Shown here: one piece after another, positions 47,229 through 57,290 of the stretch
How the letters are laid out: the number at the start of each line of letters is the position of its first letter
Numbering within the stretch: the stretch's first letter is position 1
Assembly (NCBI GenBank): GCA_019234815.1
Contig: JAFALA010000110.1
Location: forward strand, 25,412-89,411
Length of the DNA stretch: 64,000 bases
DNA from: Burkholderiaceae bacterium
Lineage (GTDB): Bacteria; Pseudomonadota; Gammaproteobacteria; Burkholderiales; Burkholderiaceae_C
Direction of reading: 5' to 3'
The notes under the pieces: model-generated
Database searches by the model: none
Told to the model about the DNA's origin: nothing
What the model saw: only the letters and a program-made list of their open reading frames with translations
Program-made: the position numbers and the translations under genes

Positions 47229-48424
47229 CCACGTCCCTCATTCTCGGCCAGGTGGCCCTGGGCTACAGCCCATTGATCGACAAGCAGCACATCATCGGCG
47301 GCACACGCCTCACGATCGTGCCCCTTCGCCAGGACCTGAGCCTGGCCCCCGAAGATCTCTGCCAGGTCCTGCACGAGGTATGGCCCGAAGGGAGCAAAAC
47401 CGGCCTGCTGAACGTGCTGCACGAGGGTTTGCTGAGCGAATTGCAAGGCATGCCCCTGCCCCAAGGCCTGATGCTCGAATGGCCGGCCTTCATGGCCGGC
47501 GAAGAAAAGCTGGCCGAGGCGATCGAATCCTATCGCGCCAAGATGCATGGCCTGATGCTCAAGGGCCGCAGCACCACGCCCTTGGCGCCCGAGATGCGGG
47601 CGGCCTTCAAGCAGGCCGTGCTGGACCTGGACGACGTGCAGAACATGGCCATGCCCGATGTCAAGCTGGCCACGCAAGGCCTGCCCCTGCTGGTGGCCAA
47701 GGTCCGTGACGCCGAAGGCGTGAAAAAGGCCTTTGAGATGGGCGCCCAGGGCGTCATCGGCTGGCCGACCAGCGGCCCCTTCGAGGCGCCAGAAAGCAGC
47801 GCAAAGCCCGCCATCCAGGCCGATTTGCAAGTGATCGTGGAGCTGATGTCCCGTGTCGACCAGGGTGAAGACATCAGCCGCCTGGAGGAAACGCTCAAGC
47901 GCGACCCCAGCCTGGCCTTCAAACTCCTGCGCTACCTGAACTCCGCGGCGTTCGGCCTGCCGGTCGAAGTCAGTTCGTTCCGCCACGCCATCATGCTGCT
48001 GGGCTACCCTCGCCTGAAACGCTGGCTGGCCCTGCTGCTGACCACGGCCAGCAAGGACCACGCCATGCGGCCCATCATGTACGGGGCGCTGCGCCGCGGT
48101 CTGCTGATGGAAGAGTTGGCCAAGAGCATGAACGACACCGAGCTGCGCGACGAAATGTTCATCTGCGGCCTGTTCTCGCTGCTCGACCATATGCTCAAGC
48201 AGCCCTTTGCACGCCTGCTGCCGTCCATCCCCGTGCCCGACCGGGTCCGCGAGGCCCTGATCGACCATCGCGGCCCGTTCGCCCCCTACCTCGACCTGGT
48301 GCGCGCCATCGAAGACGAATCGGTGTTCGACTTCCGATCCGCGGCGGAGCGGCTCATGCTGAGCGCGGAGGAAATCAACCGCGCCGTCGTGAACGCCTTG
48401 GCCAAGGCTGTCCAGCTCGAATGA
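47225..48424 (+). CDS. EAL-like/HDOD two-domain signalling protein
   Basis: A 399-residue protein of YuxH-like architecture. The N-terminal half (about 1-195) looks like an EAL domain fold but has no EAL or [10 protein letters not shown] motifs, so it is probably inactive as a phosphodiesterase. The C-terminal half (about 195-380) is an HDOD domain with LKRDPSLAFKLLRYLNSAAFG and SSFRHAIMLLGYPRLKRWLALLL. HDOD proteins act in signalling without catalytic HD residues. The ATG overlaps the flgL stop, so it is made along with the hook-junction proteins, pointing to a motility-linked role by inference. Confidence 0.85.
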   Translation: MTTSLILGQVALGYSPLIDKQHIIGGTRLTIVPLRQDLSLAPEDLCQVLHEVWPEGSKTGLLNVLHEGLLSELQGMPLPQGLMLEWPAFMAGEEKLAEAIESYRAKMHGLMLKGRSTTPLAPEMRAAFKQAVLDLDDVQNMAMPDVKLATQGLPLLVAKVRDAEGVKKAFEMGAQGVIGWPTSGPFEAPESSAKPAIQADLQVIVELMSRVDQGEDISRLEETLKRDPSLAFKLLRYLNSAAFGLPVEVSSFRHAIMLLGYPRLKRWLALLLTTASKDHAMRPIMYGALRRGLLMEELAKSMNDTELRDEMFICGLFSLLDHMLKQPFARLLPSIPVPDRVREALIDHRGPFAPYLDLVRAIEDESVFDFRSAAERLMLSAEEINRAVVNALAKAVQLE

Positions 48425-48465
48425 CCTAGGGCGTCGCCGGGGCGCATATTCCTCTCGCGTACCGG

Positions 48466-50709
48466 ATGCACCCGATGCCATTGCCCGCCCAGGATCTCGA
48501 CGCACTGCGCGAGTTGTTTCTCGACCCGGTCAACCCGGTCGCGATCCTGGACGCACAACTCAAGGTGCTGAGCGCCAATGCGCCGGCGGCCGCGCGCCTG
48601 AGTCTGCACAGCGGCGCCGACCTGCAACACCTTCAAACCACCGCCGGTACGCGGATGCTGGCCTGGCTGAAACTCGCCAGCCGGGCCGTCTCGGAGGGCA
48701 AGCGCCAGCCCATCGCACCTGCCCTCGCTATCGATCGCGAGCACAAGGCTCAACTCACCCTCTATCCGCTCGACGCGGCGAGCTCCGACGGTGCCTGTTG
48801 GCTGCTCCATGCCGACGTGCGCCCTTCGGGCACGGCACACGAGGGCGGCACCGAAGCCCAGTTGCGCCAGCAGGTGCAGCAGCTGCAGCAAGAACGCGAC
48901 CTGGCCTACCAGCAGCTCGACGCGCTGATGGACACCATGGGCGTGGGACTGGCCACCTTCCAGCAGGACGCTGGGTGGCTGCAGCCACGCCAGAGCAAGC
49001 GCGCCGCTGGCCCTGCGCGCCAGGGCGTGGCAAGCCTTCAGGGCATCCACCGGAATATGGTGGAGACGGACTCCCTGCCTGAATACGAGCGGCTGCAAAA
49101 GGCATTGAAGTCCGGCGAAAAAATCGAGATCCGCTACGCAGTCAGGCATCCGGAATGGGGCCGCCGCTGGCTGCTGACTCGCATAGAGCCTGGCCAGCTC
49201 AAGAGCGGGCAGCGGACCACGTCGGTCATCACGCTCGACATCACGGTCGAGCAGTTGGCCCAGGCCCGCAGCGAGCAACTGTTGCGCGATCGAGACTTGC
49301 AGACAGAGCGCGAGCGCACTGTACTCGACTCCGTTCTGGTCGGCATCGTGACCGTCGGGCGTCATGGCATCGAATGGATGAACCGTTCGGCCTGCCGCAT
49401 GTTCGGCAACGACCTGGCGGCATTTTCCGGCCGCCCCATCAGCATGGTGGCCACGCCCGAGCCCGACCACCCGTTCCGGCAGGCCCGCTATCTCGACGAG
49501 CTGGCGCAGGGCCAGGCCCAGACCTTCGAATGCCGGGTCAAGGCATTGGACGGACGCGAATTCTGGGTTGCAGGCAATGCCGTGGTCACCGACAAGGCCG
49601 AGCATGGCCGCCAGCTCACCTACGCATTGCTCGACATCGACAGGCGCCGGCAGGCCGAGGCCCAGACGCAACGGATTCAAGCCTCGCTGCAACGCATCAT
49701 CGAAGTGGCGCCGCTGGCGATCAGCCTGTTCGATGCCAGGACACTGCACGTCGAAACCATCAACCAGGTTGCAGCGGCGCTGGCCGGCCGGACCGAAGCC
49801 GAGTTGCTGGGCGCCTCGCCCGAGGACCTGTTCGGCGCCGAAACCGGGCCCGCGATTCGCATGGACATGGCGGCCGCGCTGCGCGCCAATTCAGTCACCC
49901 ACCGCGAATACCGTTGGCATCAGGGCGGCCAAGACCGGGTCTGGGATGCCCGCTACCTGCCCTTGAACCCCGTGGACCCGGCCGTCCCGGCCAGCGAACC
50001 CGAGCGCCTGCTGCTCGTGGCGACCGATGTCACCGAACGGCGCGCGGCCGACGCCGCGCGGCTGGAGGCGGTCATTGCGCAACGCGAGCTGCTGGTTCGT
50101 GAAGTGCACCATCGCATCAAGAACAATCTGCAAGGCGTTGCCGGACTGATGCAGCAGATCGCGGCCAGGCGGCCGGAGGTCAGCGAGGTCATCAACGAAG
50201 CGATCGGCCAGGTGCAGGCCATTGCCCAGGTCTACGGTTTGCAAGTGGGTTCGCAAGGTCCCATGCGGGTGGTGAACGTGGTCACGGCCATTGCGGGCTC
50301 GGTGCGACGCATGTTCGGTCACCCCATCCAGACCTCGCTGGAAGGCCGCATGGCCGAGCAAGCGCAGGCCTGGATCCTGCCCGAGGCGGAAGCCATTCCC
50401 ATCGCGCTGACCCTGAACGAACTGCTCACCAATGCCGTCAAGCACAGTCCCAAGGACGAAACAGGCGGCGACGTACGATGCGCCATGGTCTGCGAGCCTG
50501 AGCACGTGCTGCTGCGCATCGTCAATCAAGGCCGCCTGCCTACGGATTTTCAGTTGGCTCAGGTCCCCGGCGGCGTCTCCGGCCTGGGGCTGGTCCGCGC
50601 ACTGCTGCCGCGCCGCAGCGCGGAACTCCAGCTTGAGCAACATGGCAGTTGCGTGGTCTGCACGCTCAAACTCACGCCGCCGGGCGTGAGCCTGCAAAAT
50701 GCGCCATGA
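48466..50709 (+). CDS. Multi-PAS sensor histidine kinase (HisKA_2 type)
   Basis: A 747-residue soluble kinase with no membrane segments. It has an N-terminal PAS-like domain (about 12-100), a coiled coil (about 125-150), further PAS domains (about 150-270, 275-395 and 400-525), then a HisKA_2 module with REVHHRIKNNLQG (phospho-His549) and a C-terminal HATPase with NELLTNAVKHS and GLGLVRALL. HisKA_2 kinases commonly pair with ANTAR regulators, and one lies directly downstream. ATG 48466 is used; ATG 48475 is also possible. Around residues 170-190 the PAS sequence reads as though locally out of frame. Confidence 0.88.
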   Translation: MHPMPLPAQDLDALRELFLDPVNPVAILDAQLKVLSANAPAAARLSLHSGADLQHLQTTAGTRMLAWLKLASRAVSEGKRQPIAPALAIDREHKAQLTLYPLDAASSDGACWLLHADVRPSGTAHEGGTEAQLRQQVQQLQQERDLAYQQLDALMDTMGVGLATFQQDAGWLQPRQSKRAAGPARQGVASLQGIHRNMVETDSLPEYERLQKALKSGEKIEIRYAVRHPEWGRRWLLTRIEPGQLKSGQRTTSVITLDITVEQLAQARSEQLLRDRDLQTERERTVLDSVLVGIVTVGRHGIEWMNRSACRMFGNDLAAFSGRPISMVATPEPDHPFRQARYLDELAQGQAQTFECRVKALDGREFWVAGNAVVTDKAEHGRQLTYALLDIDRRRQAEAQTQRIQASLQRIIEVAPLAISLFDARTLHVETINQVAAALAGRTEAELLGASPEDLFGAETGPAIRMDMAAALRANSVTHREYRWHQGGQDRVWDARYLPLNPVDPAVPASEPERLLLVATDVTERRAADAARLEAVIAQRELLVREVHHRIKNNLQGVAGLMQQIAARRPEVSEVINEAIGQVQAIAQVYGLQVGSQGPMRVVNVVTAIAGSVRRMFGHPIQTSLEGRMAEQAQAWILPEAEAIPIALTLNELLTNAVKHSPKDETGGDVRCAMVCEPEHVLLRIVNQGRLPTDFQLAQVPGGVSGLGLVRALLPRRSAELQLEQHGSCVVCTLKLTPPGVSLQNAP

Positions 50710-50819
50710 GCCCATCCGTACGTTTACAACCAGTATTGAGCGGGCTGCCCGACTATCATGAATATTCAAGGCGACACAGGCTCTGACACAAACATGGTCT
50801 CAAGGGGAGCGCTTCGATT

Positions 50820-51428
50820 GTGAGGAGCAAAGGCAAGATTCTCGTCCTGGACGATGACCGCCTGGTGCTCGCCACCCTGGCGCACGGGCTGTCGCAAGCC
50901 GGCTTCGAGGTACTGGACGCCGACAACGGCGACGATGCCATCCTGCTGGCCCGCCAGCATCGCCCCGGACTGGCCCTGCTGGATATTCGCATGGAGGGCT
51001 TGAGCGGGTTCGACGTGGCCGCCTATCTGCGCGACTACCTGCAGATTCCCTTCATGTTTCTCTCCGCCTTCGCCGACGAGAAGACGGTCGACAAGGTCAA
51101 ATCCCTCGGCGCGATGGCCTATTTGGTCAAGCCCCTGGACATCCGCCAGATCGCGCCGGCCGTAGAGGCGGCTTTTGCCAGCGGGCAAGCCACCCAAGCG
51201 GTCCCCAAGCCGGCACCCGGCCTCCTGGATTCGCCGATCGGTGCCAGCGATCAACAAGCCGTATCCATCGCCACGGGCGTGCTGATGCAGCGCCACGGCC
51301 TGACCCGCCAGCAGGCGCTTGCGCGGCTGGCGCAGCTTGCCTTGGTGGAGCATCGCAACGTGGCCGAACAGGCCGCACAGATCATCGAGGCGCTGGAACT
51401 GCGCGCCCGGCCGGATCAGCCGGACTGA
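50820..51428 (+). CDS. ANTAR-domain response regulator (antiterminator type)
   Basis: A 202-residue protein with a receiver domain (1-125; DDD acidic pocket, phospho-acceptor Asp55, VKPLD lysine), a short Pro/Ala linker, and a C-terminal ANTAR domain (about 140-195, ATGVLMQRHGLTRQQALARL). ANTAR proteins bind two-hairpin RNA motifs and prevent termination when phosphorylated. The GTG start at 50820 is supported by AGGGGAG. With the HisKA_2 kinase upstream it forms a complete system, like EutW-EutV of Enterococcus. The RNA targets are not identified here. Confidence 0.9.
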   Translation: MRSKGKILVLDDDRLVLATLAHGLSQAGFEVLDADNGDDAILLARQHRPGLALLDIRMEGLSGFDVAAYLRDYLQIPFMFLSAFADEKTVDKVKSLGAMAYLVKPLDIRQIAPAVEAAFASGQATQAVPKPAPGLLDSPIGASDQQAVSIATGVLMQRHGLTRQQALARLAQLALVEHRNVAEQAAQIIEALELRARPDQPD

Positions 51429-51459
51429 ATGCGCTTCAGGGCGTCAAGGCACTAAGGCA

Positions 51460-52539
51460 TTAAGGTGCCAGGGTGAAAAAGAAACTGGCGCCGCGCCCGG
51501 GTTCGGACCTGGCCCAAATCTCGCCCCCGTGCCGATGCACGATGCGCCGAACCGAAGCCAGGCCCACCCCGGTCCCCGGGAATTCGCTGGCACTGTGCAA
51601 GCGCTGGAACACGCTGAACAATCGCTCGGCGCCGCGCATGTCAAAACCAGCGCCGTTGTCACGCACGACATAAACCAGTCCGCGTCCGGTTTGCTGCTCC
51701 GCAAAAAAAGCGATTTGGCTGAGTTCGCCTTTGGCGCTGTATTTCCAGGCATTGCCCAGCAGGTTCTCCAGCACCATGCGCAACAAGGTCGGATCGCCCA
51801 CCGTCATCAGCTCGGGCTGGATGGTCAGTTCCAGCTGCCGCGCCGGGTCGATGCACTGCAAGTCGTCCATCACCAGCCTCGCCAGCAGGGACAGATCGAC
51901 CGGCTCACGAACCATGGTCTTGGACGACAGCTGCGTCAGCGACAGCAGCGCGTCAATCATGCTGTTCATGCGCGCCGTGGCGCTCATGATCCGATCCACG
52001 GCATCGTTGCCCATGCCGTCGAGCTGCCGTCCGTAGTCTTCCTTGAGAATGCGGGCAAAGCCTTCGACCACGCGCAAAGGCGCCCGCAAATCGTGCGAGA
52101 CCGTGTAGCTGAACGAGTCCTGGTCCGCCCGCGCTGCCGCCGAGGCCTGCGCCGCCAGCGCGACCGGCTGATGTTCCGGAGGCGACTGCGGCCACATGCT
52201 GAACAGGCTGAGGCGGGTGGACTCCGACGGCGATTCTTCGGGCACCGGCGCCAGGCGCAGCCACCAGGCTCCACAAGCCAGGCCGCGCCCGATGTCGGCG
52301 CCACGGGCAGCTTCGCGAATCTCGGCGGGCAGGCAGTCCAGACAGGCTTGCCACGGCTGGCCGCGCCACAACTCTGCTGGGCGCCCCAGCATCTGGGCCG
52401 CCGCCTGATTGAGATCCTGGAGGCGCAAGCCTTGCCCCGGCAGATCCATCAGCAGCCATGCGGGGCCGGGCAAAGCATCCAACCACCGGTTGGATGACGC
52501 CAACATGGAAGCGTCAATCAGACTCATCATGGCGCGCAT
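51460..52539 (-). CDS. Sensor histidine kinase
   Basis: A 359-residue soluble kinase with a PAS-like N terminus (about 15-105), a HisKA domain with FSYTVSHDLRAPLRVVEGF (phospho-His149) and a HATPase with N box ENLLGNAWKYSAKG, G1 DNGAGFDM and G2 GTGVGLASV. The DLRAPLR box resembles bacteriophytochrome-type and hybrid-type kinases. The start is uncertain among ATG 52539, 52530 and 52527, and the frame stays open further upstream. It converges with the ANTAR gene and diverges from the HPt gene, so it may feed that HPt. Confidence 0.85.
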   Translation of the reverse strand: MRAMMSLIDASMLASSNRWLDALPGPAWLLMDLPGQGLRLQDLNQAAAQMLGRPAELWRGQPWQACLDCLPAEIREAARGADIGRGLACGAWWLRLAPVPEESPSESTRLSLFSMWPQSPPEHQPVALAAQASAAARADQDSFSYTVSHDLRAPLRVVEGFARILKEDYGRQLDGMGNDAVDRIMSATARMNSMIDALLSLTQLSSKTMVREPVDLSLLARLVMDDLQCIDPARQLELTIQPELMTVGDPTLLRMVLENLLGNAWKYSAKGELSQIAFFAEQQTGRGLVYVVRDNGAGFDMRGAERLFSVFQRLHSASEFPGTGVGLASVRRIVHRHGGEIWARSEPGRGASFFFTLAP

Positions 52540-52716
52540 TGTATGTAGCGGAAACCACAACCCGACAGTGAGATTTCCACATCTAGTGGTCACTACCGAT
52601 GGAATTCCAGTTTTGGGTTCACGCCAGTCGAGGACAATACGCGCCCAGGAAGTCACCCTAGGAATGTTCCGCCCGAGGCGGCAAGGCCAGTCCATGCCAT
52701 CTTGCGCGACCACGCC

Positions 52717-53121
52717 ATGCCCAACGCTCAAACAGACCCCAACGTCCAATACCAGCCCCTGGACCCGCAGGCGCTGTCCAAGTTACGCGAACTGGATCCA
52801 GGCGGTGGCAACCAATTGCTGCAGCGCGTCGTGCAAGCCTATATGAAATCGCTGGAGCACCTGCTGCCTGAGCTGGGACGGGCCTGCATGGGGCAAATCG
52901 ACTTATCTGTCGTCAAGCACGTGACTCACACGCTCAAATCGTCCTCGGCCAGCCTCGGGGCCGTGCATTTGGCACATATTTGCTCAGAAATCGAGACCAT
53001 GGCCCGCTTGGGACAGACAGCGGGCATAGACAGCCGGCTGCAAGCCATGCATGATGAATTGGCTCATGTGCGCGCGGCCTTGAATATGCTGCTTCATGGA
53101 GCATCGGCTCAATCTTCATGA
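52717..53121 (+). CDS. Histidine phosphotransfer (HPt) protein
   Basis: A 134-residue four-helix HPt protein with the phosphoacceptor motif [14 protein letters not shown] (His71). It would shuttle phosphate between a kinase with a receiver domain and a response regulator. The stop overlaps the ATG of the receiver-GGDEF-EAL gene as ATGA, which makes that protein its likely phosphorylation partner. ATG 52717 is used; a TTG at 52702 is possible. No strong ribosome site is visible. Confidence 0.88.
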   Translation: MPNAQTDPNVQYQPLDPQALSKLRELDPGGGNQLLQRVVQAYMKSLEHLLPELGRACMGQIDLSVVKHVTHTLKSSSASLGAVHLAHICSEIETMARLGQTAGIDSRLQAMHDELAHVRAALNMLLHGASAQSS

Positions 53122-55370
53122 ATACCGGTAGCAACTCATCCGACCTCGACAGCGATCTTCCCGAACAGCCTCGCATCCTGCTGGTTGACGATGACGAGGT
53201 CAATCTACTGTTGACCGCTGCCGCGCTGCGAGGACGGGGGTTTGACGTCACCGAGGCCGGCGGCGGCGAAGATGCCTTGAACCGCCTGGCAGGCTGGATC
53301 CCGGACGTGATCGTGCTCGACGCCATGATGCCCGGGCTGGACGGATTCCAGACCTGCGCCCGCCTGCGCGGCACCCCGGGTTTTGAGTCCACGCCGGTCC
53401 TGATGCTGACCGGGCTGGATGACGAAAGCTCCATCAATCGCGCCTATCAAGTGGGTGCCACCGATTTCTTCGTCAAGTCCAACCAGTGGAGCCTGTTGGC
53501 GGGACGGCTGCGCTACCTGCTGCGCTCATCACGCACCCGGCTGGAACTCGAGCGCAGCAAGGCCCGGCTGGCCCGGGCACAGGACCTGGCCCGCATGGGC
53601 AGCTTCGAATGGCATCGTGGCAGCTCTGGCTTCAGCCTGGCCACTGAGGCGCTGCGGGTGTTTGGCCGCAGCCCTGCCGAACCGCTCGACTTCAACGGCG
53701 TGATGCGCATGGTGCCGGCCGAGGAGCGGCGGCTGTTCATGCGCCTGCTTCGGGACGTGCTGGCACACAACTCGGTGCTGGTCACCGACCTGCCCTTCAC
53801 ACTGGTGGACGGCCGGCGGCGCGTGATTCACGTCGAAGCGGAACCCGAATTCAACGAGCAGGGCAAGACCTGCGGCTACACCGGCGTGATGCAGGACGTG
53901 ACCGACCGGCGCATGGCGGAGGACAAGATCCGCGAACTGGCCAATTTCGACGCCTTGACCGGCCTGCCCAACCGCCGTCAGCTGATCTGGCGCGCCGAGC
54001 GCGCCATCGAGCAGGCGCGCCGCATGGGCCATCAGGTCGGCCTGCTGCTGGTCGATTTGGATCGATTCAAGGTCATCAACGACACCTTGGGCCATAGCGC
54101 CGGCGACGAACTGCTGATGGAAGTCAGCCGACGCCTGCGGGCCTGCGTGCGCCACTCCGACCAGATCATGGAAGGCGTGCTCGATTCGGTGGGGGGACGT
54201 TCGCACCGGATGCTGGAAGCCGTGGGTCGCCTGGGCGGCGATGAATTCGTCGCGCTGCTGCCCGAGATCATGGACGAGCGGGACGCGCAACGCGTCGCCA
54301 GCCGCGTGCTCGACACCTTGCGCGAGCCGCTTTTCGTGGCCGGCCAGGAATGCTTCGTGACTGCCAGCGTGGGCATCGCCACCTATCCGCGCGACGGCCA
54401 GACCACGGCCGACCTGCTGCGCAATGCCGACGTCGCCATGTACGCCGTCAAGGGCCAGGGCCGCAACAACTCGGCGCTGTACTCGCCGCATCTGGCCGGC
54501 CATGGCCGCAAGAAGCTGGAACTGGAAAGCGCGCTGCACAAGGCCATCGAACGCAACGAGCTGGTGCTGCACTATCAGCCCAAGATCGACGTGCGGGCGG
54601 CCCGCATGGTCGGCGTGGAGGCCCTGATGCGCTGGCAGCGTGGCAACAACACCTTGATGCCGCCCAGCGAGTTCATTCCATTGGCCGAGGAGACCGGCCT
54701 GATCGTGCCGCTGTCCGAATGGGCCTTGCGCGAGGCGGCCCGGCAAGCCAAGGTCTGGCAGCTCAATTTCGGTTTTTCGGATTCCATCGCGGTCAATCTC
54801 CCGAATCGGCTGTTCGAACGCTCGGACCTGATGGAACACATCCACCAGTGCGTGGGCGCCTACGGCGTGCCGCACCGCGCGATTCAACTCGAGATCACCG
54901 AAACCGGGTTGATGAAGGACCTGCAGAACGTCATTCCCTCGCTGCACCGGCTCAATGAAGTGGGCGTCGAGATATCGATCGACGATTTCGGCACCGGCTA
55001 CTCCAGCCTGGCGTATCTCACGGCCCTGCCGATATCCGAACTGAAGATCGACCGCAGCTTCGTGCGCGACCTCGGTATTTCGCCGCAAAGCTCGGCGGTG
55101 GTCACGGCCATCATCGCGCTGGCCCGGTCGCTGGGCCTGCGCGTGGTGGCGGAAGGCGTGGAAACCTCGCGCCAAATGGACGTGCTGCACCGCCTCGGCT
55201 GCGGGGTCATGCAGGGCTTTCTATTCAGCCGCGCGCAAGCCCCGGACGATCTCGAACGCTGGCTGGCGCAGACCGTGCTGCCCAGCAAGGCACCCTGCAT
55301 AGAGCAGGCACCCATGGATGACCCTGAAGTTGAAGCGGCCCTGTTGCGCACCCACAATGGCTTGCTCTGA
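53118..55370 (+). CDS. Response regulator with PAS-GGDEF-EAL output (c-di-GMP turnover)
   Basis: A 750-residue protein: receiver (about 18-135, DDD pocket, Asp68), PAS/PAC (about 155-270), GGDEF (about 275-460) and EAL (about 470-720). The diguanylate cyclase motif GGDEF is intact and the EAL domain has [10 protein letters not shown] and [15 protein letters not shown], so both activities could exist. Between the RxxD-like RHSD and GGDEF there are about 24 residues rather than the usual 5, which breaks I-site geometry. It is coupled to the HPt gene and followed 13 bp later by a GGDEF gene. Confidence 0.93.
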   Translation: MNTGSNSSDLDSDLPEQPRILLVDDDEVNLLLTAAALRGRGFDVTEAGGGEDALNRLAGWIPDVIVLDAMMPGLDGFQTCARLRGTPGFESTPVLMLTGLDDESSINRAYQVGATDFFVKSNQWSLLAGRLRYLLRSSRTRLELERSKARLARAQDLARMGSFEWHRGSSGFSLATEALRVFGRSPAEPLDFNGVMRMVPAEERRLFMRLLRDVLAHNSVLVTDLPFTLVDGRRRVIHVEAEPEFNEQGKTCGYTGVMQDVTDRRMAEDKIRELANFDALTGLPNRRQLIWRAERAIEQARRMGHQVGLLLVDLDRFKVINDTLGHSAGDELLMEVSRRLRACVRHSDQIMEGVLDSVGGRSHRMLEAVGRLGGDEFVALLPEIMDERDAQRVASRVLDTLREPLFVAGQECFVTASVGIATYPRDGQTTADLLRNADVAMYAVKGQGRNNSALYSPHLAGHGRKKLELESALHKAIERNELVLHYQPKIDVRAARMVGVEALMRWQRGNNTLMPPSEFIPLAEETGLIVPLSEWALREAARQAKVWQLNFGFSDSIAVNLPNRLFERSDLMEHIHQCVGAYGVPHRAIQLEITETGLMKDLQNVIPSLHRLNEVGVEISIDDFGTGYSSLAYLTALPISELKIDRSFVRDLGISPQSSAVVTAIIALARSLGLRVVAEGVETSRQMDVLHRLGCGVMQGFLFSRAQAPDDLERWLAQTVLPSKAPCIEQAPMDDPEVEAALLRTHNGLL

Positions 55371-55383
55371 AGAGACCTGAATC

Positions 55384-57261
55384 ATGGAAGAGCGTCGCCC
55401 CTCCCCTCCGACCTCCCCGGCTCGACCGGCCGGCAACGTCCCGCCTGCCCAGATCGCCAAAGCCGCCCTGACACGCCTGGCCATGGCCAAGCTGGAACCC
55501 ACGCCTGAAAACTACACGCGCGCCTACATGGTGGAGTCCGGCGGCGTCGAGCCGCATGGCGCGGCAGGCTCCGGCAGCGCCGTGGCCGACACCCTTCCCG
55601 ACCGCGCCCTGCCGATCGTCAACAAGCTGCTGACACTGGGCGTGAGCGAGTTCCAGGCCCGTCAGGACCTCACCGGCATGCTGCGCGAATCGCGCTGGGA
55701 CGAAGCCCTGCGCGTGCTGGAACGTTTCCAGCAAAGCAGCGGGCCGGCCGTGATGGCCGACATGATGGCGGGCGTGATGGAGCGCCTGATGCGCGGCCTG
55801 GAGCGCGGCGGACGCCAATGGACCCTGGCCCGGAAAAAGGACGGCCTGTTCCGGGTGCTGGAAAGCAACCGGACCGATCCGCAGCGCCTCCTGAACCGCC
55901 TGCGCCAGCTGCTCATCAGCTGGGAGGGCGACGTCGCCGATGCCAGCGTCGAAGCATCGGAAGCGGCGGAAGCCGCGGAAGAAGCCGGCGGAACCCCTAG
56001 CCAGTTCTTCGATGAGAGCGAGCACGCCATCGACGCCAGCGCGGCCGCCCTGCCCACGGGCAGCGTCCAATACTGGCCCGACGTCGGGGCCAGCCTGCAC
56101 CAGACCATCCAGCATGCGCTGCCCGATCTCGACGAACGTGCCAACGCGCTGAAGCTCGAGCTCGAAACCTGCATGGCCAGCGTGCGCGAGCACGGCGCCA
56201 GCCAACTGCGTGCCGGCACAGTGGAGGAGCTGTGCGTGCGGGCCCGCCGCATGCTCGACCACAGGCACCACCTGTTCGGCCAGATGGGCACCCTGTGCCG
56301 CGAGCTCAGCGCCAGCCTGGTGGAGCTGGCCGAGGACGATTCATGGGCGCGCGGCCAGTGCGAGGTGATGACGCAGGTGCTCGACCAGCCTGTCAGCTCG
56401 CGCGGCGTTCGCTTGGTCAACGACATGCTGGCCGGCACGCGCGACCGGCAGCGCTCGCTTCGCGAGGAGCGCTCGCGAGCGCGCGATTCGCTCAAGGTGC
56501 TGATCCAGCGCATGCTGGCCGAATTGTCCGAGCTGGGCGAGCACACCGATCGCTTCTCCGTCAACGTGGGCCGCTATGCCGAGGTGATCCAGAACGCCGA
56601 CTCGCTGGAATCGCTGGCCGGCGTGGTGCGCGAGATGGTCGAAGAAAGCCATACCGTGCAGACCCTTGTCCACAGCACTCAGGAGCGCTTGAACACCGAA
56701 CACGAGCGGGCCAGCACGCTGTCCAAGCGCGTCGACGAACTCGAAGGCGAACTGGCCAAGCTGTCCAACGAAGTCCAGACCGACCAGCTCACCAAGATCG
56801 CCAACCGTCGCGGGCTGGAGGCGGCCTTCAACACCGAGCAGGCCAAGCTGCTGCGCGACGACTCGGTGCTGACCCTGTCGCTGCTCGACGTCGACAACTT
56901 CAAGAAACTCAACGACTCCCTGGGCCACGCCGCAGGCGACGTGGCGCTCAAGTCGCTGGCCGAGCGCGTAACGCAGATGTTGCGCCCGGGCGACGTGGTG
57001 GCGCGCTACGGCGGCGAGGAATTCGTGCTGATGCTGCCGCGCACGCCCCTGGACGAAGCGCAGCAGATCATGACGCGCCTGCAACGCTCCCTGTCGGCCG
57101 CCTTGTTCATGCACGACGGCAAGGACGTGTTCGTGACCTTCTCTGCCGGCATCACGACCTACCGCCCCGGTGAACGCCTCGAAGAGGCGCTCGACCGCGC
57201 GGACGAAGGCCTCTATGAGGCCAAGCGCACGGGCAAGAATCGGGCCTGCGTCATCGAGTGA
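55384..57261 (+). CDS. Diguanylate cyclase (GGDEF)
   Basis: A 625-residue soluble protein. Residues of about 1-450 form a helical, partly coiled-coil N-terminal region with no sensor domain that I recognise. The C-terminal GGDEF domain (about 460-625) has DQLTKIANRRGLE, the active GGEEF motif and an RPGD I-site five residues before it, consistent with an active, product-inhibited diguanylate cyclase. It follows the GGDEF-EAL gene with a 13-bp gap and converges with the chemoreceptor. Confidence 0.92.
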   Translation: MEERRPSPPTSPARPAGNVPPAQIAKAALTRLAMAKLEPTPENYTRAYMVESGGVEPHGAAGSGSAVADTLPDRALPIVNKLLTLGVSEFQARQDLTGMLRESRWDEALRVLERFQQSSGPAVMADMMAGVMERLMRGLERGGRQWTLARKKDGLFRVLESNRTDPQRLLNRLRQLLISWEGDVADASVEASEAAEAAEEAGGTPSQFFDESEHAIDASAAALPTGSVQYWPDVGASLHQTIQHALPDLDERANALKLELETCMASVREHGASQLRAGTVEELCVRARRMLDHRHHLFGQMGTLCRELSASLVELAEDDSWARGQCEVMTQVLDQPVSSRGVRLVNDMLAGTRDRQRSLREERSRARDSLKVLIQRMLAELSELGEHTDRFSVNVGRYAEVIQNADSLESLAGVVREMVEESHTVQTLVHSTQERLNTEHERASTLSKRVDELEGELAKLSNEVQTDQLTKIANRRGLEAAFNTEQAKLLRDDSVLTLSLLDVDNFKKLNDSLGHAAGDVALKSLAERVTQMLRPGDVVARYGGEEFVLMLPRTPLDEAQQIMTRLQRSLSAALFMHDGKDVFVTFSAGITTYRPGERLEEALDRADEGLYEAKRTGKNRACVIE

Positions 57262-57290
57262 TCGGCGAGAACCAGGTTCAGAACCCGAAT

